Below are positions 1-10,937 of a DNA stretch of 64,000 nucleotides, in pieces. The stretch's first letter is position 1, and the number at the start of each line of letters is the position of its first letter. The notes under the pieces were generated by a model. The model did not search any database. It was not told where the DNA came from and worked only from the letters and a program-made list of their open reading frames with translations. Made by a program: the position numbers and the translations under genes. Source of the stretch: Ruania zhangjianzhongii (GTDB lineage Bacteria > Actinomycetota > Actinomycetes > Actinomycetales > Beutenbergiaceae); the NCBI RefSeq assembly GCF_008000995.1, contig NZ_CP042828.1:2170001-2234000 (forward strand). Direction: 5' to 3'.

Positions 1-89
1 AGGGAGTCGGTGGGGCACCAGGCCCGCTGAGAGCACGCACCGTCGCGACAACCGGCGAGATCACCCGCCGCGGGTGGGCCGGATACGTC

Positions 90-95
90 TAGGGT
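90..95 (+). promoter_or_regulatory. -10 box TAGGGT, leaderless start
   Basis: TAGGGT fits the actinobacterial TANNNT -10 consensus and ends six bases before the ATG at 102, the spacing expected when transcription starts on the start codon. The rest of 1-101 shows no gene. Confidence 0.5.
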
Positions 96-101
96 GAGCC
101 C

Positions 102-1418
102 ATGGTGTGGTTTCAGGACGAAGGGCGCTGGATCGAGCGCCCGGCGATCGAGCAGGCGTGCGACCGGTTGCTCACCGAGGCGAAGGACCGGCTCGGCATC
201 AGCAGCTACCGCAGGGTGCTGCTGCTGCCGCCGGACATCACCCGCGCGCACGCCGGCGTCGGCTGGATCACGGAGTACCTCTACCACCGGCTGGACGAGG
301 CCGGCGCGCAGGTGCACGTCATCCCCACGCTGGGCCAGCACGTCCCGCACACCCCCGAGGACAACCGGTGGATGTTCGGCACCATCCCCGAGGAGCAGAT
401 CCACGCTCACGACTGGAAGGACGGGGTCACCCACGTCGGCACCGTTCCGGCGGAGTTCGTGCGCGAGCGCACCGGTGGCGCGGTCGACTGGGAGATGCCG
501 ATCGACCTGAACACGATGCTGATGACGCAGGACTGGGACCTGATCATCAACGTCGGCCACATCGTCCCGCACGAGGTGCTCGGCTTCGCCAACCACAACA
601 AGAACTACTTCATCGGGCTGGGCGGTAAGCGCACGCTCGGTGCCTCCCACCTGGCCTCGGCGGTCTACGGCATCGAGAACAACCTCGGCAACCTGCTCAC
701 CCCGGTGCGCGCCTGCTTCAACTACGCCGAGGAGCACTTCCTCGGCGGGCTGCCGGACGTCTACCTGCAGGTGGTGATGGACTACGCCGACGACGGCACC
801 CTGGCCCACACCGGTGTGTACGTGGGTGATGACCTGGATACCTACTACGCCGCCGCCCGCGCCTCGATGGCGCAGAACATCACTGCGTTCGACGAGCCGG
901 TGGACAAGATCGTCGCGGTGATGCAGGCCGACGAGTTCCGGGCCACCTGGGTGGCGAACAAAGCCGTCTACCGCACCCGGATGGCGATGGCCGACGGCGG
1001 TGAGCTGGTGATCATCGCTCCCGGGGTGGAGCGGTTCGGGGAGCAGCCGGAGGTCGATGCGCTGATCCGCAAGTACGGCTACCTGAGCAAGGAGGAAGTG
1101 CTCGCCAAGTACGCCACCGAGGCGGACATGCAGGAGATCCCGCACGCGACCGCCCACCTGGTGCACGGCAGCTCGGAGGGCCGGTTCACGATCACCTACG
1201 CCCCAGGGGCCCTCACCCGCGAGGACATCGAATCCGTGGGCTATCAGTACCTGGATCTGGCCGAGGCGTTGCGCCGGTACGATCCCGACGTGCTCGAGGA
1301 CGGCTGGAACACCCTGCCCGACGGCGAGCGGATCTACTTCATCTCCACCCCCTCGGCCGGTCTGTGGTCCACCCGGGATCGGCTCGCCTCCCGCGCCGGC
1401 CACGAGCAGCACCGGTGA
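102..1418 (+). CDS. LarA-like (lactate racemase family) protein
   Basis: 438 aa, related to LarA, the nickel-pincer lactate racemase, and to other DUF2088 2-hydroxyacid racemases/epimerases. Family signatures are visible: D-x-T-R (D45-T47-R48), a G-x-H loop (H80), P-H-x-x-x-G (H157) and a lysine ten residues later (K167), which aligns with the lysine that carries the nickel-pincer cofactor in LarA. The glycine pair that normally precedes that lysine (G-G-x-K) is here N-H-N-K. No larB, larC or larE cofactor genes lie in the window, so substrate and metallation are open. The following gene starts 14 bases downstream and may be cotranscribed. Probably cytoplasmic; no signal peptide. Confidence 0.75.
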   Translation: MVWFQDEGRWIERPAIEQACDRLLTEAKDRLGISSYRRVLLLPPDITRAHAGVGWITEYLYHRLDEAGAQVHVIPTLGQHVPHTPEDNRWMFGTIPEEQIHAHDWKDGVTHVGTVPAEFVRERTGGAVDWEMPIDLNTMLMTQDWDLIINVGHIVPHEVLGFANHNKNYFIGLGGKRTLGASHLASAVYGIENNLGNLLTPVRACFNYAEEHFLGGLPDVYLQVVMDYADDGTLAHTGVYVGDDLDTYYAAARASMAQNITAFDEPVDKIVAVMQADEFRATWVANKAVYRTRMAMADGGELVIIAPGVERFGEQPEVDALIRKYGYLSKEEVLAKYATEADMQEIPHATAHLVHGSSEGRFTITYAPGALTREDIESVGYQYLDLAEALRRYDPDVLEDGWNTLPDGERIYFISTPSAGLWSTRDRLASRAGHEQHR

Positions 1419-1431
1419 GCAGGAGACGCCC

Positions 1432-2631
1432 ATGCTCGACTTGATCGGCGACGACGCGAGCGGCTACCTGTCCGCGCCGGCCGAACGTTCCCGGTGGCAG
1501 GACACCTGGACCATGCAGCGCACCCGCCGGGAGGCGATGGCCCTGCTCGCCCGCACCTACGGCTCCTGGACTCGCACGCTGTGTGGCGCCCTGGCCACCG
1601 CTGTGCTGCTCGGCGGTGCCTATCTCCTCGGCCAGGGGGTGGCAGGTCTGGTCGACGACGGCGGACTGGTCGCCGTGGCACTGATGGTGGCCGCGGTGCT
1701 GCTGTTGCTGGCCGGCCTGGCCGGAGCGGGGTATGTGCTCTTCACCGGCACCCGGGTGGTCGGCGCGCTGCGCGCGTGGAGCTCAGCTCGATCGCGCGAC
1801 GGCGGTCCAGGCCTGCGGTTGTTGTTCACCCCCGCCGTCGTGGTCCGGCTGGTGCTCGCGGTGGTTCTGCTCGCTGCCTGCGTCACGCTGGTACTGGTCC
1901 GCACCGGCGTGCTGCTGGCCGAGACAGAGGAGACGGCAGGCGGGGCCCTGTGGCAGTGGTTCGCCGCGGCCGTGGCCGCCGGGAGCGCTCTCGCCGCTCT
2001 CAGCGGGGCGGTGCGTACGGGACTGGCGCTGCGCCGTCGGCCGGGACAGACCGCCACCGGCGGCTGGCAACAGACGCCGGCACAACCGGCCCACGGAGGT
2101 CCGACCGGGTACGCCCCGACCGGCCAGTGGGCCCCGCAGCCGGTCCACGATGCCCCGGACCCCGGCGTGGCGGGCGCAGAGCCCGGTGCCTTCCCAGACG
2201 CTGCTGCCGGGCAGGGCGGTGGTTCCGCGGTAGTAGCGCCCGAGGAGGCCGAGGAAGAGTGGGCGGCGACCCGGATGGTCAGCGATCTGCAGCCCGCGCC
2301 GGTGCCGTTGCGGGTCCGGCTGTCCGACGGGCAGGACGTGGCTGCCGACGGCCTCACCCTGATCGGCCGGTCCCCGGCCGGGCGGAACGGCGAGCAGGTG
2401 AGCGCACTGCTGGCGGTCACCGATAGCGCTGTGTCCAAGACGCATCTGGCGGTGCGGATGGCCGAGGGCAGGGCCTGGGTCACCGACCGTGCCTCGACCA
2501 ACGGCACGTTGCTGGTCCGCGACGGCGCTCAGCAGTCCCTCACGCCGTGGCAGGAGGCCTCGCTCGCTCCCGGCGACCGGCTGCTCCTGGGTGGGATGAC
2601 GCTGCAGGTCGAACCGGTCGACGTGCAGTGA
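1432..2631 (+). CDS. Membrane protein with C-terminal FHA domain
   Basis: 399 aa. An N-terminal cytoplasmic stretch of about 40 residues is followed by about four hydrophobic segments (near 47-70, 80-105, 138-160 and 176-198), a Pro/Ala/Gly-rich linker (about 205-285) and an FHA domain (about 295-397). The FHA phosphothreonine-binding signatures are present: I-G-R, S-K-T-H and S-T-N-G-T. FHA domains bind phosphothreonine on partner proteins; together with the membrane anchor this suggests a scaffold for Ser/Thr-kinase signalling, secretion or division, but no kinase or phosphatase is nearby. The ATG at 1432 follows an AGGAGA ribosome site. Confidence 0.8.
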   Translation: MLDLIGDDASGYLSAPAERSRWQDTWTMQRTRREAMALLARTYGSWTRTLCGALATAVLLGGAYLLGQGVAGLVDDGGLVAVALMVAAVLLLLAGLAGAGYVLFTGTRVVGALRAWSSARSRDGGPGLRLLFTPAVVVRLVLAVVLLAACVTLVLVRTGVLLAETEETAGGALWQWFAAAVAAGSALAALSGAVRTGLALRRRPGQTATGGWQQTPAQPAHGGPTGYAPTGQWAPQPVHDAPDPGVAGAEPGAFPDAAAGQGGGSAVVAPEEAEEEWAATRMVSDLQPAPVPLRVRLSDGQDVAADGLTLIGRSPAGRNGEQVSALLAVTDSAVSKTHLAVRMAEGRAWVTDRASTNGTLLVRDGAQQSLTPWQEASLAPGDRLLLGGMTLQVEPVDVQ

Positions 2632-2643
2632 TCCTGACGGTGG

Positions 2644-2649
2644 TACGGT
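2644..2649 (+). promoter_or_regulatory. -10 box TACGGT of the leuA leader
   Basis: TACGGT lies seven bases upstream of the leader-peptide ATG at 2657, so the leader peptide is probably translated from the very 5' end of the transcript. Confidence 0.5.
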
Positions 2650-2651
2650 GA

Positions 2652-4526
<1,875 letters not shown>

Positions 4527-4712
4527 CGGCGCGGCAGCGCCGACCCACCGTTTGCCTCGGGTGACAGGCCCTCGCTCGGCCGACCACCAGCCTCGCCGGG
4601 CGAGATCGATGAGCGGCGGCGACGGCCGCGATCCGGCCCATCCGCCACCATCGAGCAAGGGTGCCGTCTGGAGACACCAGCCTCCGGCGGCGCCCCTGTT
4701 GTGCCCCGGAAC

Positions 4713-6077
4713 TCAGCCCCCAGCTGAAGTGAGCCGCCGCCAGGCCCGGTCCCAGATGCGCTCGGTGGCCGGCACCAGCACCGGCAGGTCGGCGGCCATC
4801 CGCTCCAGCACCCGGGCACGGACCCCGAGCAGCGTGAGCACCATGGCGGTGGTGGTCACCATCCCGGCCAGGGCCATCGAGGCCAGCGCCCAGCGGTAGT
4901 CGGTCAGCGTGGCGGAGGAACCGCCGGCGCTGAGGTCGAGCACCACCCCCACAACGATCGCGACCACCATCGACGCCAGGAAACCACCCGAGTTCACCAC
5001 ACCGGTCGCCGTCGACATGCTCCGGGGGGTGTTGTAGTCCCGGGCGAGGTGGAAGCCGATCTGGGAGCCGGGTACTCCGGTGGCGAGCAGGGCGAACACA
5101 GCCGCGATCACCACTACCGGTGGTCGCCCGCCCGGCCAGAGCACCAGGGTGGCGATGCCTGCGATGCAGGTCAGGGCGACACCGAGGCCGAGCGCGGTGC
5201 GCCACTGCGGCTTACGCCCCGCCAGCGGACCGATCACCAGGCTCGCCACCAGGTTGCCCAGTACGTACACGGAGAGCAGGCTCGCGGCCGCGGCGTCGTC
5301 ATAGCCGAGCCCTTCGGTGAGGTAGGGGTAGCCCCAGATCAGCGAGACCACCGTGCCCGCGGTCATCGTGCTCTGATGCAGGAAGAACCCCAGCCGGTTC
5401 TCCCGCCGGGACCAGGCCGACCCCAGCGTTCCGCGGGCCTCTGGCTCGGCCGCTGCGGCGGTGATCGGGCCCGGATCGGTGCGGAAGGGAGCGGCCACGG
5501 CCGGGCGGAGCAGCAGGAGTGCGTACGCCACCGAGATACCGCCGGTGATCAGGAACGTCCGGGTCCAGCCCAGCGTGCCCAGCGCAAGCACCAGCGGCAC
5601 CGTCGCCGCGAAGTTGCCGAGCATCCCGACCAGCCCGGTGGCCATCGTCAGCAGCGCGTACCGGCGCCTCGGGAACCAGCCGGCCACCAGGCGGAGCACG
5701 GCGATGAACACGGCAGCATCGCCCACACCGAGCAGGGCACGGGCGAGCAGCGCCACCGGGTAGGCGGTGGCGAAGGCGAACAGCAGCTGAGCGGTACCCA
5801 TCGTCACGGTCGCGACCAGCAGCACGCGGCGCGGTCCGAACCGGTCGATGGCCACGCCCGCAGGTACCTGCATCGCGGCATAGACGCCGAGCTGGACCAT
5901 GATGAAACTGCCCAGCTCGGTGGCGGAGATGTCCCACCGGGCCACTGCGTCCGGACCGGCCACCCCGAGGGAGGCGCGGTGCACCATTCCGAAGAAGTAC
6001 ACGCCGACGGCGAGCAGCCAGACCGACCACGCGGAGCGGCGGACCGCATCGTCGATGCGGGAGAAGTGGCTGGTCAC
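4713..6077 (-). CDS. MFS transporter
   Basis: 454 aa, about twelve hydrophobic segments. The loop between segments 2 and 3 carries the MFS motif A variant D-R-F-G-P-R-R. The start is taken as GTG at 6077 because AGGA lies about ten bases upstream in the mRNA; an upstream in-frame start at 6125 has no ribosome site and would add a charged tail. It is divergent from recO with a 65-base gap. Substrate cannot be inferred from the sequence. Confidence 0.85.
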   Translation of the reverse strand: MTSHFSRIDDAVRRSAWSVWLLAVGVYFFGMVHRASLGVAGPDAVARWDISATELGSFIMVQLGVYAAMQVPAGVAIDRFGPRRVLLVATVTMGTAQLLFAFATAYPVALLARALLGVGDAAVFIAVLRLVAGWFPRRRYALLTMATGLVGMLGNFAATVPLVLALGTLGWTRTFLITGGISVAYALLLLRPAVAAPFRTDPGPITAAAAEPEARGTLGSAWSRRENRLGFFLHQSTMTAGTVVSLIWGYPYLTEGLGYDDAAAASLLSVYVLGNLVASLVIGPLAGRKPQWRTALGLGVALTCIAGIATLVLWPGGRPPVVVIAAVFALLATGVPGSQIGFHLARDYNTPRSMSTATGVVNSGGFLASMVVAIVVGVVLDLSAGGSSATLTDYRWALASMALAGMVTTTAMVLTLLGVRARVLERMAADLPVLVPATERIWDRAWRRLTSAGG

Positions 6078-6130
6078 GGTGCTCCATCCTCCCACCGCGT
6101 GCCTGCCTGGGCGCTGTCGGTCCAATAGGT

Positions 6131-6136
6131 GACAAT
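6131..6136 (+). promoter_or_regulatory. -10 box GACAAT, leaderless recO
   Basis: GACAAT ends six bases before the recO GTG at 6143, matching the leaderless spacing seen at other genes in this window. Confidence 0.4.
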
Positions 6137-6142
6137 GGAACG

Positions 6143-6874
6143 GTGAAGCTCTACCGGGACGAGGCGATCGTGCTGCGCACCCACAAGCTGGGTGAGGCGG
6201 ACCGGATCGTGACTCTGCTGACCCGCCGGTACGGGCAGGTGCGGGCAGTGGCCAAGGGGGTGCGTCGCACCAGCTCCAAGTTCGGCGCTCGGCTGGAACC
6301 GTTCAGCGTGATCGACGTGCAGCTGTACGCTGGCCGCAACCTGGACGTGATCACCCAGGTGGAGACACTCGCCCCGCACGGACGGCCGCTGGGTGGCGAC
6401 TACTCCCGATACACCACGGCGACGGCGATGGTGGAGACCGCTGGCCGGCTGACCGAGATCCCCGGCGAGCCGGCCACCCAGCAGTACCTGCTGCTCTCCG
6501 GGGCGCTGGCTGCCCTGGCCGAGCAGCGCCACCCGGGCACGCTCATCCTGGACTCCTACCTGTTGCGCGCGCTGGCGATCGGCGGCTGGGCGCCGTCGTT
6601 CTCCGAGTGTGCCCGGTGCAGCGCCCCGGGGCCGCACCGGGCGTTCTCACCGCCGCTGGGCGGCGCAGTCTGTGGCGACTGCCGCCCGCCGGGCTCTGCC
6701 GCACCCGCCCCGGAGACGTTCATCCTCCTCGGTGCCCTGCTAGCCGGGGACTGGGCGGTGGCCGAGGACAGCGAGCCCCGGCACCGCAGCGAGGCCTCCG
6801 GGCTGGTGGCGGTGTTCACCCAGTGGCACCTGGAGCGCCAGCTCCGGTCGCTGCGGCTGGTGGAACGGGCATGA
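6143..6874 (+). CDS. recO: DNA repair protein RecO
   Basis: 243 aa. RecO acts with RecF and RecR to load RecA on SSB-coated gaps. The N-terminal OB-fold region opens with the typical [10 protein letters not shown] and L-G-E-A-D-R-I-V. A cysteine cluster C-A-R-C ... C-G-D-C at about residues 156-179 matches the zinc site found in many RecO proteins. Start is GTG. It is followed after 34 bases by uppS, a pairing common in actinobacteria. Confidence 0.95.
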   Translation: MKLYRDEAIVLRTHKLGEADRIVTLLTRRYGQVRAVAKGVRRTSSKFGARLEPFSVIDVQLYAGRNLDVITQVETLAPHGRPLGGDYSRYTTATAMVETAGRLTEIPGEPATQQYLLLSGALAALAEQRHPGTLILDSYLLRALAIGGWAPSFSECARCSAPGPHRAFSPPLGGAVCGDCRPPGSAAPAPETFILLGALLAGDWAVAEDSEPRHRSEASGLVAVFTQWHLERQLRSLRLVERA

Positions 6875-6908
6875 GAATCCCTCGGTCACCCTCAGGCTGC
6901 GGGCAGCG

Positions 6909-7709
6909 GTGAGCGCGGCACACCCGCGCAGCGAGCCGATTCCACCGCCAGCGCATCCCTCCGGTGCCCGGCCACCGGACATTCCGCGGGAGCTGGTGCC
7001 CCGGCACGTGGCGATCGTGATGGACGGCAATGGCCGGTGGGCGAATGCCCGGGGCCTGACCCGCAACCAGGGGCACGCCGCCGGGGAGGCGGTGCTGCTG
7101 GACGTGGTGGCGGGCGCGATCGAGCTGGGCATCAGCCACATCAGTGCGTATGCGTTCTCCACCGAGAACTGGAAGCGCTCACCGGCAGAGGTGCGCTTCC
7201 TGATGGGCTTCAACCGGGATGTCCTGCGCCGCCGGCGGGACGAGATGAACGACTGGGGGGTACGGGTCCGGTGGGCGGGCCGCCGCCCGAAGCTGTGGCG
7301 CTCGGTGATCAACGAGCTGGAGGAGGCCGAGCGGCTCACTGCGGCCAACTCCACCTGCACCCTGACCATGTGCGTCAACTACGGCGGACGTGCCGAGATC
7401 ACCGACGCGGTCCGGGCGATCGGGCGCGAGGTGGCCGCCGGGCGGCTGAACCCGGAGAAGATCACCGAGCGCACCATCGCCCAGCACCTGGACGAACCGG
7501 ATATGCCGGATGTGGATCTGTTCCTGCGCACCTCCGGCGAGCAGCGCACGTCGAACTTCCTCATCTGGCAGTCCGCCTACGCCGAGATGGTGTTCCTGGA
7601 CAAGCACTGGCCGGACTGCGACCGCCGCGACCTCTGGGCGGCCGCGCAGACGTACGCCCGTCGGGACCGCCGGTACGGCGGAGCACAGGACCGGCCCACT
7701 GCGGGCTAA
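6909..7709 (+). CDS. uppS: Polyprenyl diphosphate synthase (cis, UppS family)
   Basis: 266 aa. It makes the long-chain polyprenyl diphosphate that becomes the lipid carrier for peptidoglycan and wall polymers. Family signatures: V-M-D-G-N-G-R-W-A with catalytic Asp near residue 38, G-H-x-x-G, F-S-T-E-N-W, and the C-terminal F-L-R-T-S-G-E-Q-R-x-S-N-F-L with W-Q. The first 30 residues are Pro/Ala-rich and variable. Start GTG at 6909 directly downstream of recO, so probably the same operon. Chain length (C50 versus C55) cannot be told. Confidence 0.95.
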   Translation: MSAAHPRSEPIPPPAHPSGARPPDIPRELVPRHVAIVMDGNGRWANARGLTRNQGHAAGEAVLLDVVAGAIELGISHISAYAFSTENWKRSPAEVRFLMGFNRDVLRRRRDEMNDWGVRVRWAGRRPKLWRSVINELEEAERLTAANSTCTLTMCVNYGGRAEITDAVRAIGREVAAGRLNPEKITERTIAQHLDEPDMPDVDLFLRTSGEQRTSNFLIWQSAYAEMVFLDKHWPDCDRRDLWAAAQTYARRDRRYGGAQDRPTAG

Positions 7710-7733
7710 CCGGGTGCGCTGGCCGGACCGGCT

Positions 7734-7779
7734 GCCGGCCCGCTGACCGGAGACCTGCCGGCCCGCTGACTGGAGACCT
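7734..7779. repeat. Two 23-bp tandem repeats
   Basis: Two adjacent 23-base units (7734-7756 and 7757-7779) differ at one base, with a partial third copy following. They lie between uppS and the lipoprotein gene; no function assigned. Confidence 0.7.
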
Positions 7780-7881
7780 GCTGGCCGCGATGGGCTGCGC
7801 TCCCCATCGACCTGTGCCGACTGCACCTCAGCCTGCCGGTAGGCTCCGCGGCATAGACAACACTGGCCGAGGGGCGGGGAG

Positions 7882-8988
7882 ATGGTGCGGAGTCGGTCGG
7901 GACTGCTGGTCGCGCTGGGGATCGGCGTCGGACTGGCAGGATGCGCTGGTCAGGCGGACGTGGAGCAGCCGAGCACCGATGCCAGCATCGACCTGGCAGA
8001 GGCGGTCGAGCTGATCGCGGAGAGCGCCGGCAGCGATCAGATCCAGAGCCTGCGCATGTCGACCAGCAACAACGACGTCGTCGCACGGATGGTGGTGGCC
8101 GGCCAACTGTCCACCTGGTCGTGGGACGGCGATGGCGAACCCACCCCTGTCGACATCAACCCCAGGGACTACCAGCGTTGGCCACAGAGCCCGACCGACC
8201 CGACCGCGATCGTGCAGGCCGTCCTGACGCTGCCGGAGTGCCCCGAGGGAACGATGGAGGCCACGGCGCTTCCGGGCGACGTGGTGCAGGTCCAGGTGGA
8301 CTGTCGCTCCGGGGGAGCTGAGGACCGCCAGCAACGCACCTACCTGGGCGGTGAGGAAGTCACGGCAGAGAGTCTGCACCTGACCGATCCCGACCAGCTC
8401 ACTGCCGCCGTCGCTCAGGCGCTGGCCATGCTCGAGGACCCGCCGGTCGCCGAGGTCGCAGTCACCCTCGGGCGGGAGCCCGAACTCCTCGTCCGCCCGG
8501 CCGAGCCGACGCCCACTCTCGCCGGTGAGAATGGCAGCTGCTTGCCCTATCTCGAACTGCGCGCCGATTCCAACGGTCTCCCGGAACAGTGGTACGGCTG
8601 CACCCAGGAGCTCGAGGTCACCGAGCTAGCGGAACCGTTCCACGCCGAGCTGGCACTTGAGGTCTCCGAACGTATCGAGGGTGCGGAACGCGTCTCCCTC
8701 CGACAGGAGTCGGACCTGCCGGTGTATCACGTCGACGCGGCGGCAGGTTCGTACCCGTTCGACGTCGCTGGCACGCCATTGTTCCGGGGAGGGACGATCG
8801 AGACTCCCTACGAGCCCGGCACCTACACCCCAGTGGCGGAGGTGGCCGAGGGCTGCCGCTGGGCGATCATGTCCGAGGACGGCGTCCGGGTCGATTCGGG
8901 GGAGGCGGACAGTGGGCGGCCCCAGGTAGCGCTCGAGGCCGGGCAGGACTTCTCCGTCATGGGCTGCGGCTTCTGGCAACTGACCTGA
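7882..8988 (+). CDS. Putative lipoprotein, unknown function
   Basis: 368 aa. The N-terminus has two arginines, a hydrophobic stretch and a lipobox L-A-G-C with Cys21, so it should be lipid-anchored outside the membrane. The remainder is acidic and contains several Cys residues that could form disulfides outside the cell. I do not recognise a family. The ATG at 7882 follows GGCGGGGAG. It converges with the VTT-domain membrane gene four bases downstream, so any terminator must lie inside coding sequence. Confidence 0.75.
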   Translation: MVRSRSGLLVALGIGVGLAGCAGQADVEQPSTDASIDLAEAVELIAESAGSDQIQSLRMSTSNNDVVARMVVAGQLSTWSWDGDGEPTPVDINPRDYQRWPQSPTDPTAIVQAVLTLPECPEGTMEATALPGDVVQVQVDCRSGGAEDRQQRTYLGGEEVTAESLHLTDPDQLTAAVAQALAMLEDPPVAEVAVTLGREPELLVRPAEPTPTLAGENGSCLPYLELRADSNGLPEQWYGCTQELEVTELAEPFHAELALEVSERIEGAERVSLRQESDLPVYHVDAAAGSYPFDVAGTPLFRGGTIETPYEPGTYTPVAEVAEGCRWAIMSEDGVRVDSGEADSGRPQVALEAGQDFSVMGCGFWQLT

Positions 8989-8992
8989 GCGG

Positions 8993-9526
8993 TCAGTGCA
9001 CCTGGACGTCGGCAGGCAGTTGCCCGGCTGCGCGCACCGCGCGCTTGCGCCGCAGCACCAGCCCGCCGGCCACTGCCGCGAGCACCAGCACCGCGATCAC
9101 GGCGATGCCGACAGGGCTACCGGCCGCCGCTGCCAGCGCCGCCTCCCACACCGCGAAGCCGACGGTCGCGTAGATCGCTCCCCACGCGATCGCTCCGGGG
9201 ATCTGCGCCAGCGCATACTTCCACCAGGTGATCCGCAGGACGCCGGCACCGGCCTGCACCATCGACTGGAAGCCCACCGTCAGGTAGCACACGGGCACCA
9301 CCAGCAAACCCCAGCGGCGGATCGCCTCGATACCGGCGTCGGCGCCGCCACCGGCGAGCCAGTCGTGCACCCGGCGCATTCGGCCCGAGGTGGGGTTGGT
9401 GCGCCGCAGTGCCTGGTCGGTGGGGATGCGGCCGAGCCAGTACATCATCTGGCCTCGCAGCCAGCCGCCGATGCTGAGCGCAGTCAACGCCACGGTGAAG
9501 GGGAGGCTGCTGAGGAAGTCCGGCAT
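8993..9526 (-). CDS. VTT/DedA-like (SNARE-associated fold) membrane protein
   Basis: 177 aa, small polytopic membrane protein. The central stretch V-P-V-C-Y-L-T-V-G-F followed by aromatic-Gly-rich and W-W-K-Y-A-L-A-Q-I-P-G segments resembles the VTT domain of DedA proteins, which are linked to undecaprenyl-phosphate or phospholipid flipping. The start is set at ATG 9526 because AGGAGG lies just upstream; a longer frame to 9574 lacks a ribosome site. The Arg/Gly motifs of classical DedA are only partly visible, so assignment is at fold level. Confidence 0.7.
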   Translation of the reverse strand: MPDFLSSLPFTVALTALSIGGWLRGQMMYWLGRIPTDQALRRTNPTSGRMRRVHDWLAGGGADAGIEAIRRWGLLVVPVCYLTVGFQSMVQAGAGVLRITWWKYALAQIPGAIAWGAIYATVGFAVWEAALAAAAGSPVGIAVIAVLVLAAVAGGLVLRRKRAVRAAGQLPADVQVH

Positions 9527-9621
9527 GCCGCCTCCTGTCGCTACCTCGTGGTCTGGGGAAGCGCAGCGCCGCAACCCGCCCTCATGTTATCGCAACACGA
9601 GCGTTGCTGAAGTGGGCGGAG

Positions 9622-10011
9622 TCACTCTTTTCCAGCGCAGTCCGCGCAGGTGCCGAACAGCTCGACCGTGTGCTCCATATCCGTGAAACCGTGTTCGGCT
9701 CCCCGCTGTGCCGCCCACTGCTCCACCGTCGCCGCATCCAGCTCGACGGTGGCCCCACAACGCCGGCACACCAGGTGGTGGTGGTGCTGCCGGGTGAGGC
9801 ACTTGCGATAGAGCGACTCGCCGTCGGTCGCCCGCAGCACGTCCACCTCACCCCGATCGGCAAGCACCTGCATCGTCCGGTACACGGTGGCCAGACCGAC
9901 CTCCTCACCGCGGTCGCGCAGCATCTCGTGCAGCTGCTGTGCGCTGCGGAAGTCGTCGGTGCCGTCCAACAGCTCGGCGACGGCGGTGCGCTGCCGGGTC
10001 ATCCGTTGCAC
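9622..10011 (-). CDS. zur: Zinc uptake regulator (Fur family)
   Basis: 129 aa Fur-family repressor: N-terminal winged helix (T-V-Y-R-T-M-Q-V-L recognition region), then H-H-H-H-L-V-C-R-R-C-G and a C-terminal C-A-D-C, the two Cys pairs of the structural zinc site. It follows znuACB in the same direction, separated by 11 bases, which identifies it as Zur rather than an iron Fur. The GTG at 10011 has AGGAGG seven bases upstream; the later ATG at 10002 is too far from it. With zinc bound it should repress znuACB, and itself if cotranscribed. Confidence 0.88.
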   Translation of the reverse strand: MQRMTRQRTAVAELLDGTDDFRSAQQLHEMLRDRGEEVGLATVYRTMQVLADRGEVDVLRATDGESLYRKCLTRQHHHHLVCRRCGATVELDAATVEQWAAQRGAEHGFTDMEHTVELFGTCADCAGKE

Positions 10012-10022
10012 TGGCCTACCTC

Positions 10023-10937
10023 CTACTCCGAAAGCCTGACGTCGTCCGGAACGTCCGGGTGCGGGTCGCCGCGGCGGCGCCGCCGCGGACGGACGATCGT
10101 GCGGACGATTGCCACTCCAGCGTAGACCGTCACCGCGAGCACCACGATGGTTGCGCCGGGGGAGAGCTGCTGGGTGAAGGTGATCAGCAGACCGCCCACG
10201 CACAGCAACGCGCCCAGGCCCATCGCCAAGCCCATCGTGCGCCGGAACGAGCTGGTCAGCTGCTGCGCGATCGCCACCGGCACGATCATCAGCGCGCTCA
10301 CCAGCAGCAGCCCGACCACTCGCATGGCGACCGTCACGGTCAGCGCCGCCACCACGGCGATCGCCAGGTTGAGCACTCGCACCGGCAGCCCGGTGGACCG
10401 GGCGAACTCCTCGTCCTGGCTGACCGCGAACAGGGCGGTGCGCGCGCCCAGGCCCACCACCAGGATGACGGCGGAGAGCACCACGGTGGTGAGCAGCTCG
10501 CTGGGGGAGACGGTCGCCAGGGAGCCGAACAGGTAGCTCATCAGGTTCGCGTTGGTGCCGCCGGCCACCCCGATCAGCACCACACCGCCGGCGATACCGC
10601 CGTAGAACAACAGGGCCAGGGCCACGTCACCACTGGTACGTCCCCGGGCGCTCACCACGTCGATCAGGATCGCCCCGATCACCGCGGCGACGACGGCGCC
10701 CAGCACTGCGTAGGCGTCGTTCGGCTCCGCATGGGTCCAGGCGCCAACGAGCCAGCCCATCGCCACCCCGGTCAGGGCGACATGGCCGACCCCGTCGCCA
10801 AGCAGGGACAGCCGACGCTGGACCAGGTAGGTGCCTACCACCGGCGCGGTGAAACCGACGATCAGTGCCGCCAGCAGCGAGCGCTGCAGCAAGGGCGAGG
10901 ACAGCGCCGTGGACATCATCTCCCACCAGGTACTCAT
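10023..10937 (-). CDS. znuB: Zinc ABC transporter permease
   Basis: 304 aa, about eight to nine transmembrane segments of the ABC-3 family that import Zn or Mn. The N-terminus places residues M-S-T-W-W-E-M-M before the first helix, and the conserved G-D-G-V-G-H-V-A-L-T-G-V-A segment of the family is present near residue 47. ATG overlaps the znuC stop in an ATGA arrangement, so the two are translationally coupled. Confidence 0.93.
   Translation of the reverse strand: MSTWWEMMSTALSSPLLQRSLLAALIVGFTAPVVGTYLVQRRLSLLGDGVGHVALTGVAMGWLVGAWTHAEPNDAYAVLGAVVAAVIGAILIDVVSARGRTSGDVALALLFYGGIAGGVVLIGVAGGTNANLMSYLFGSLATVSPSELLTTVVLSAVILVVGLGARTALFAVSQDEEFARSTGLPVRVLNLAIAVVAALTVTVAMRVVGLLLVSALMIVPVAIAQQLTSSFRRTMGLAMGLGALLCVGGLLITFTQQLSPGATIVVLAVTVYAGVAIVRTIVRPRRRRRGDPHPDVPDDVRLSE

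Noticed and set aside
5049-6128. 359-codon plus-strand frame opposite the MFS gene
   Set aside because: Gln/His/Arg/Gly-rich noise without domains; the MFS frame has clear membrane segments.
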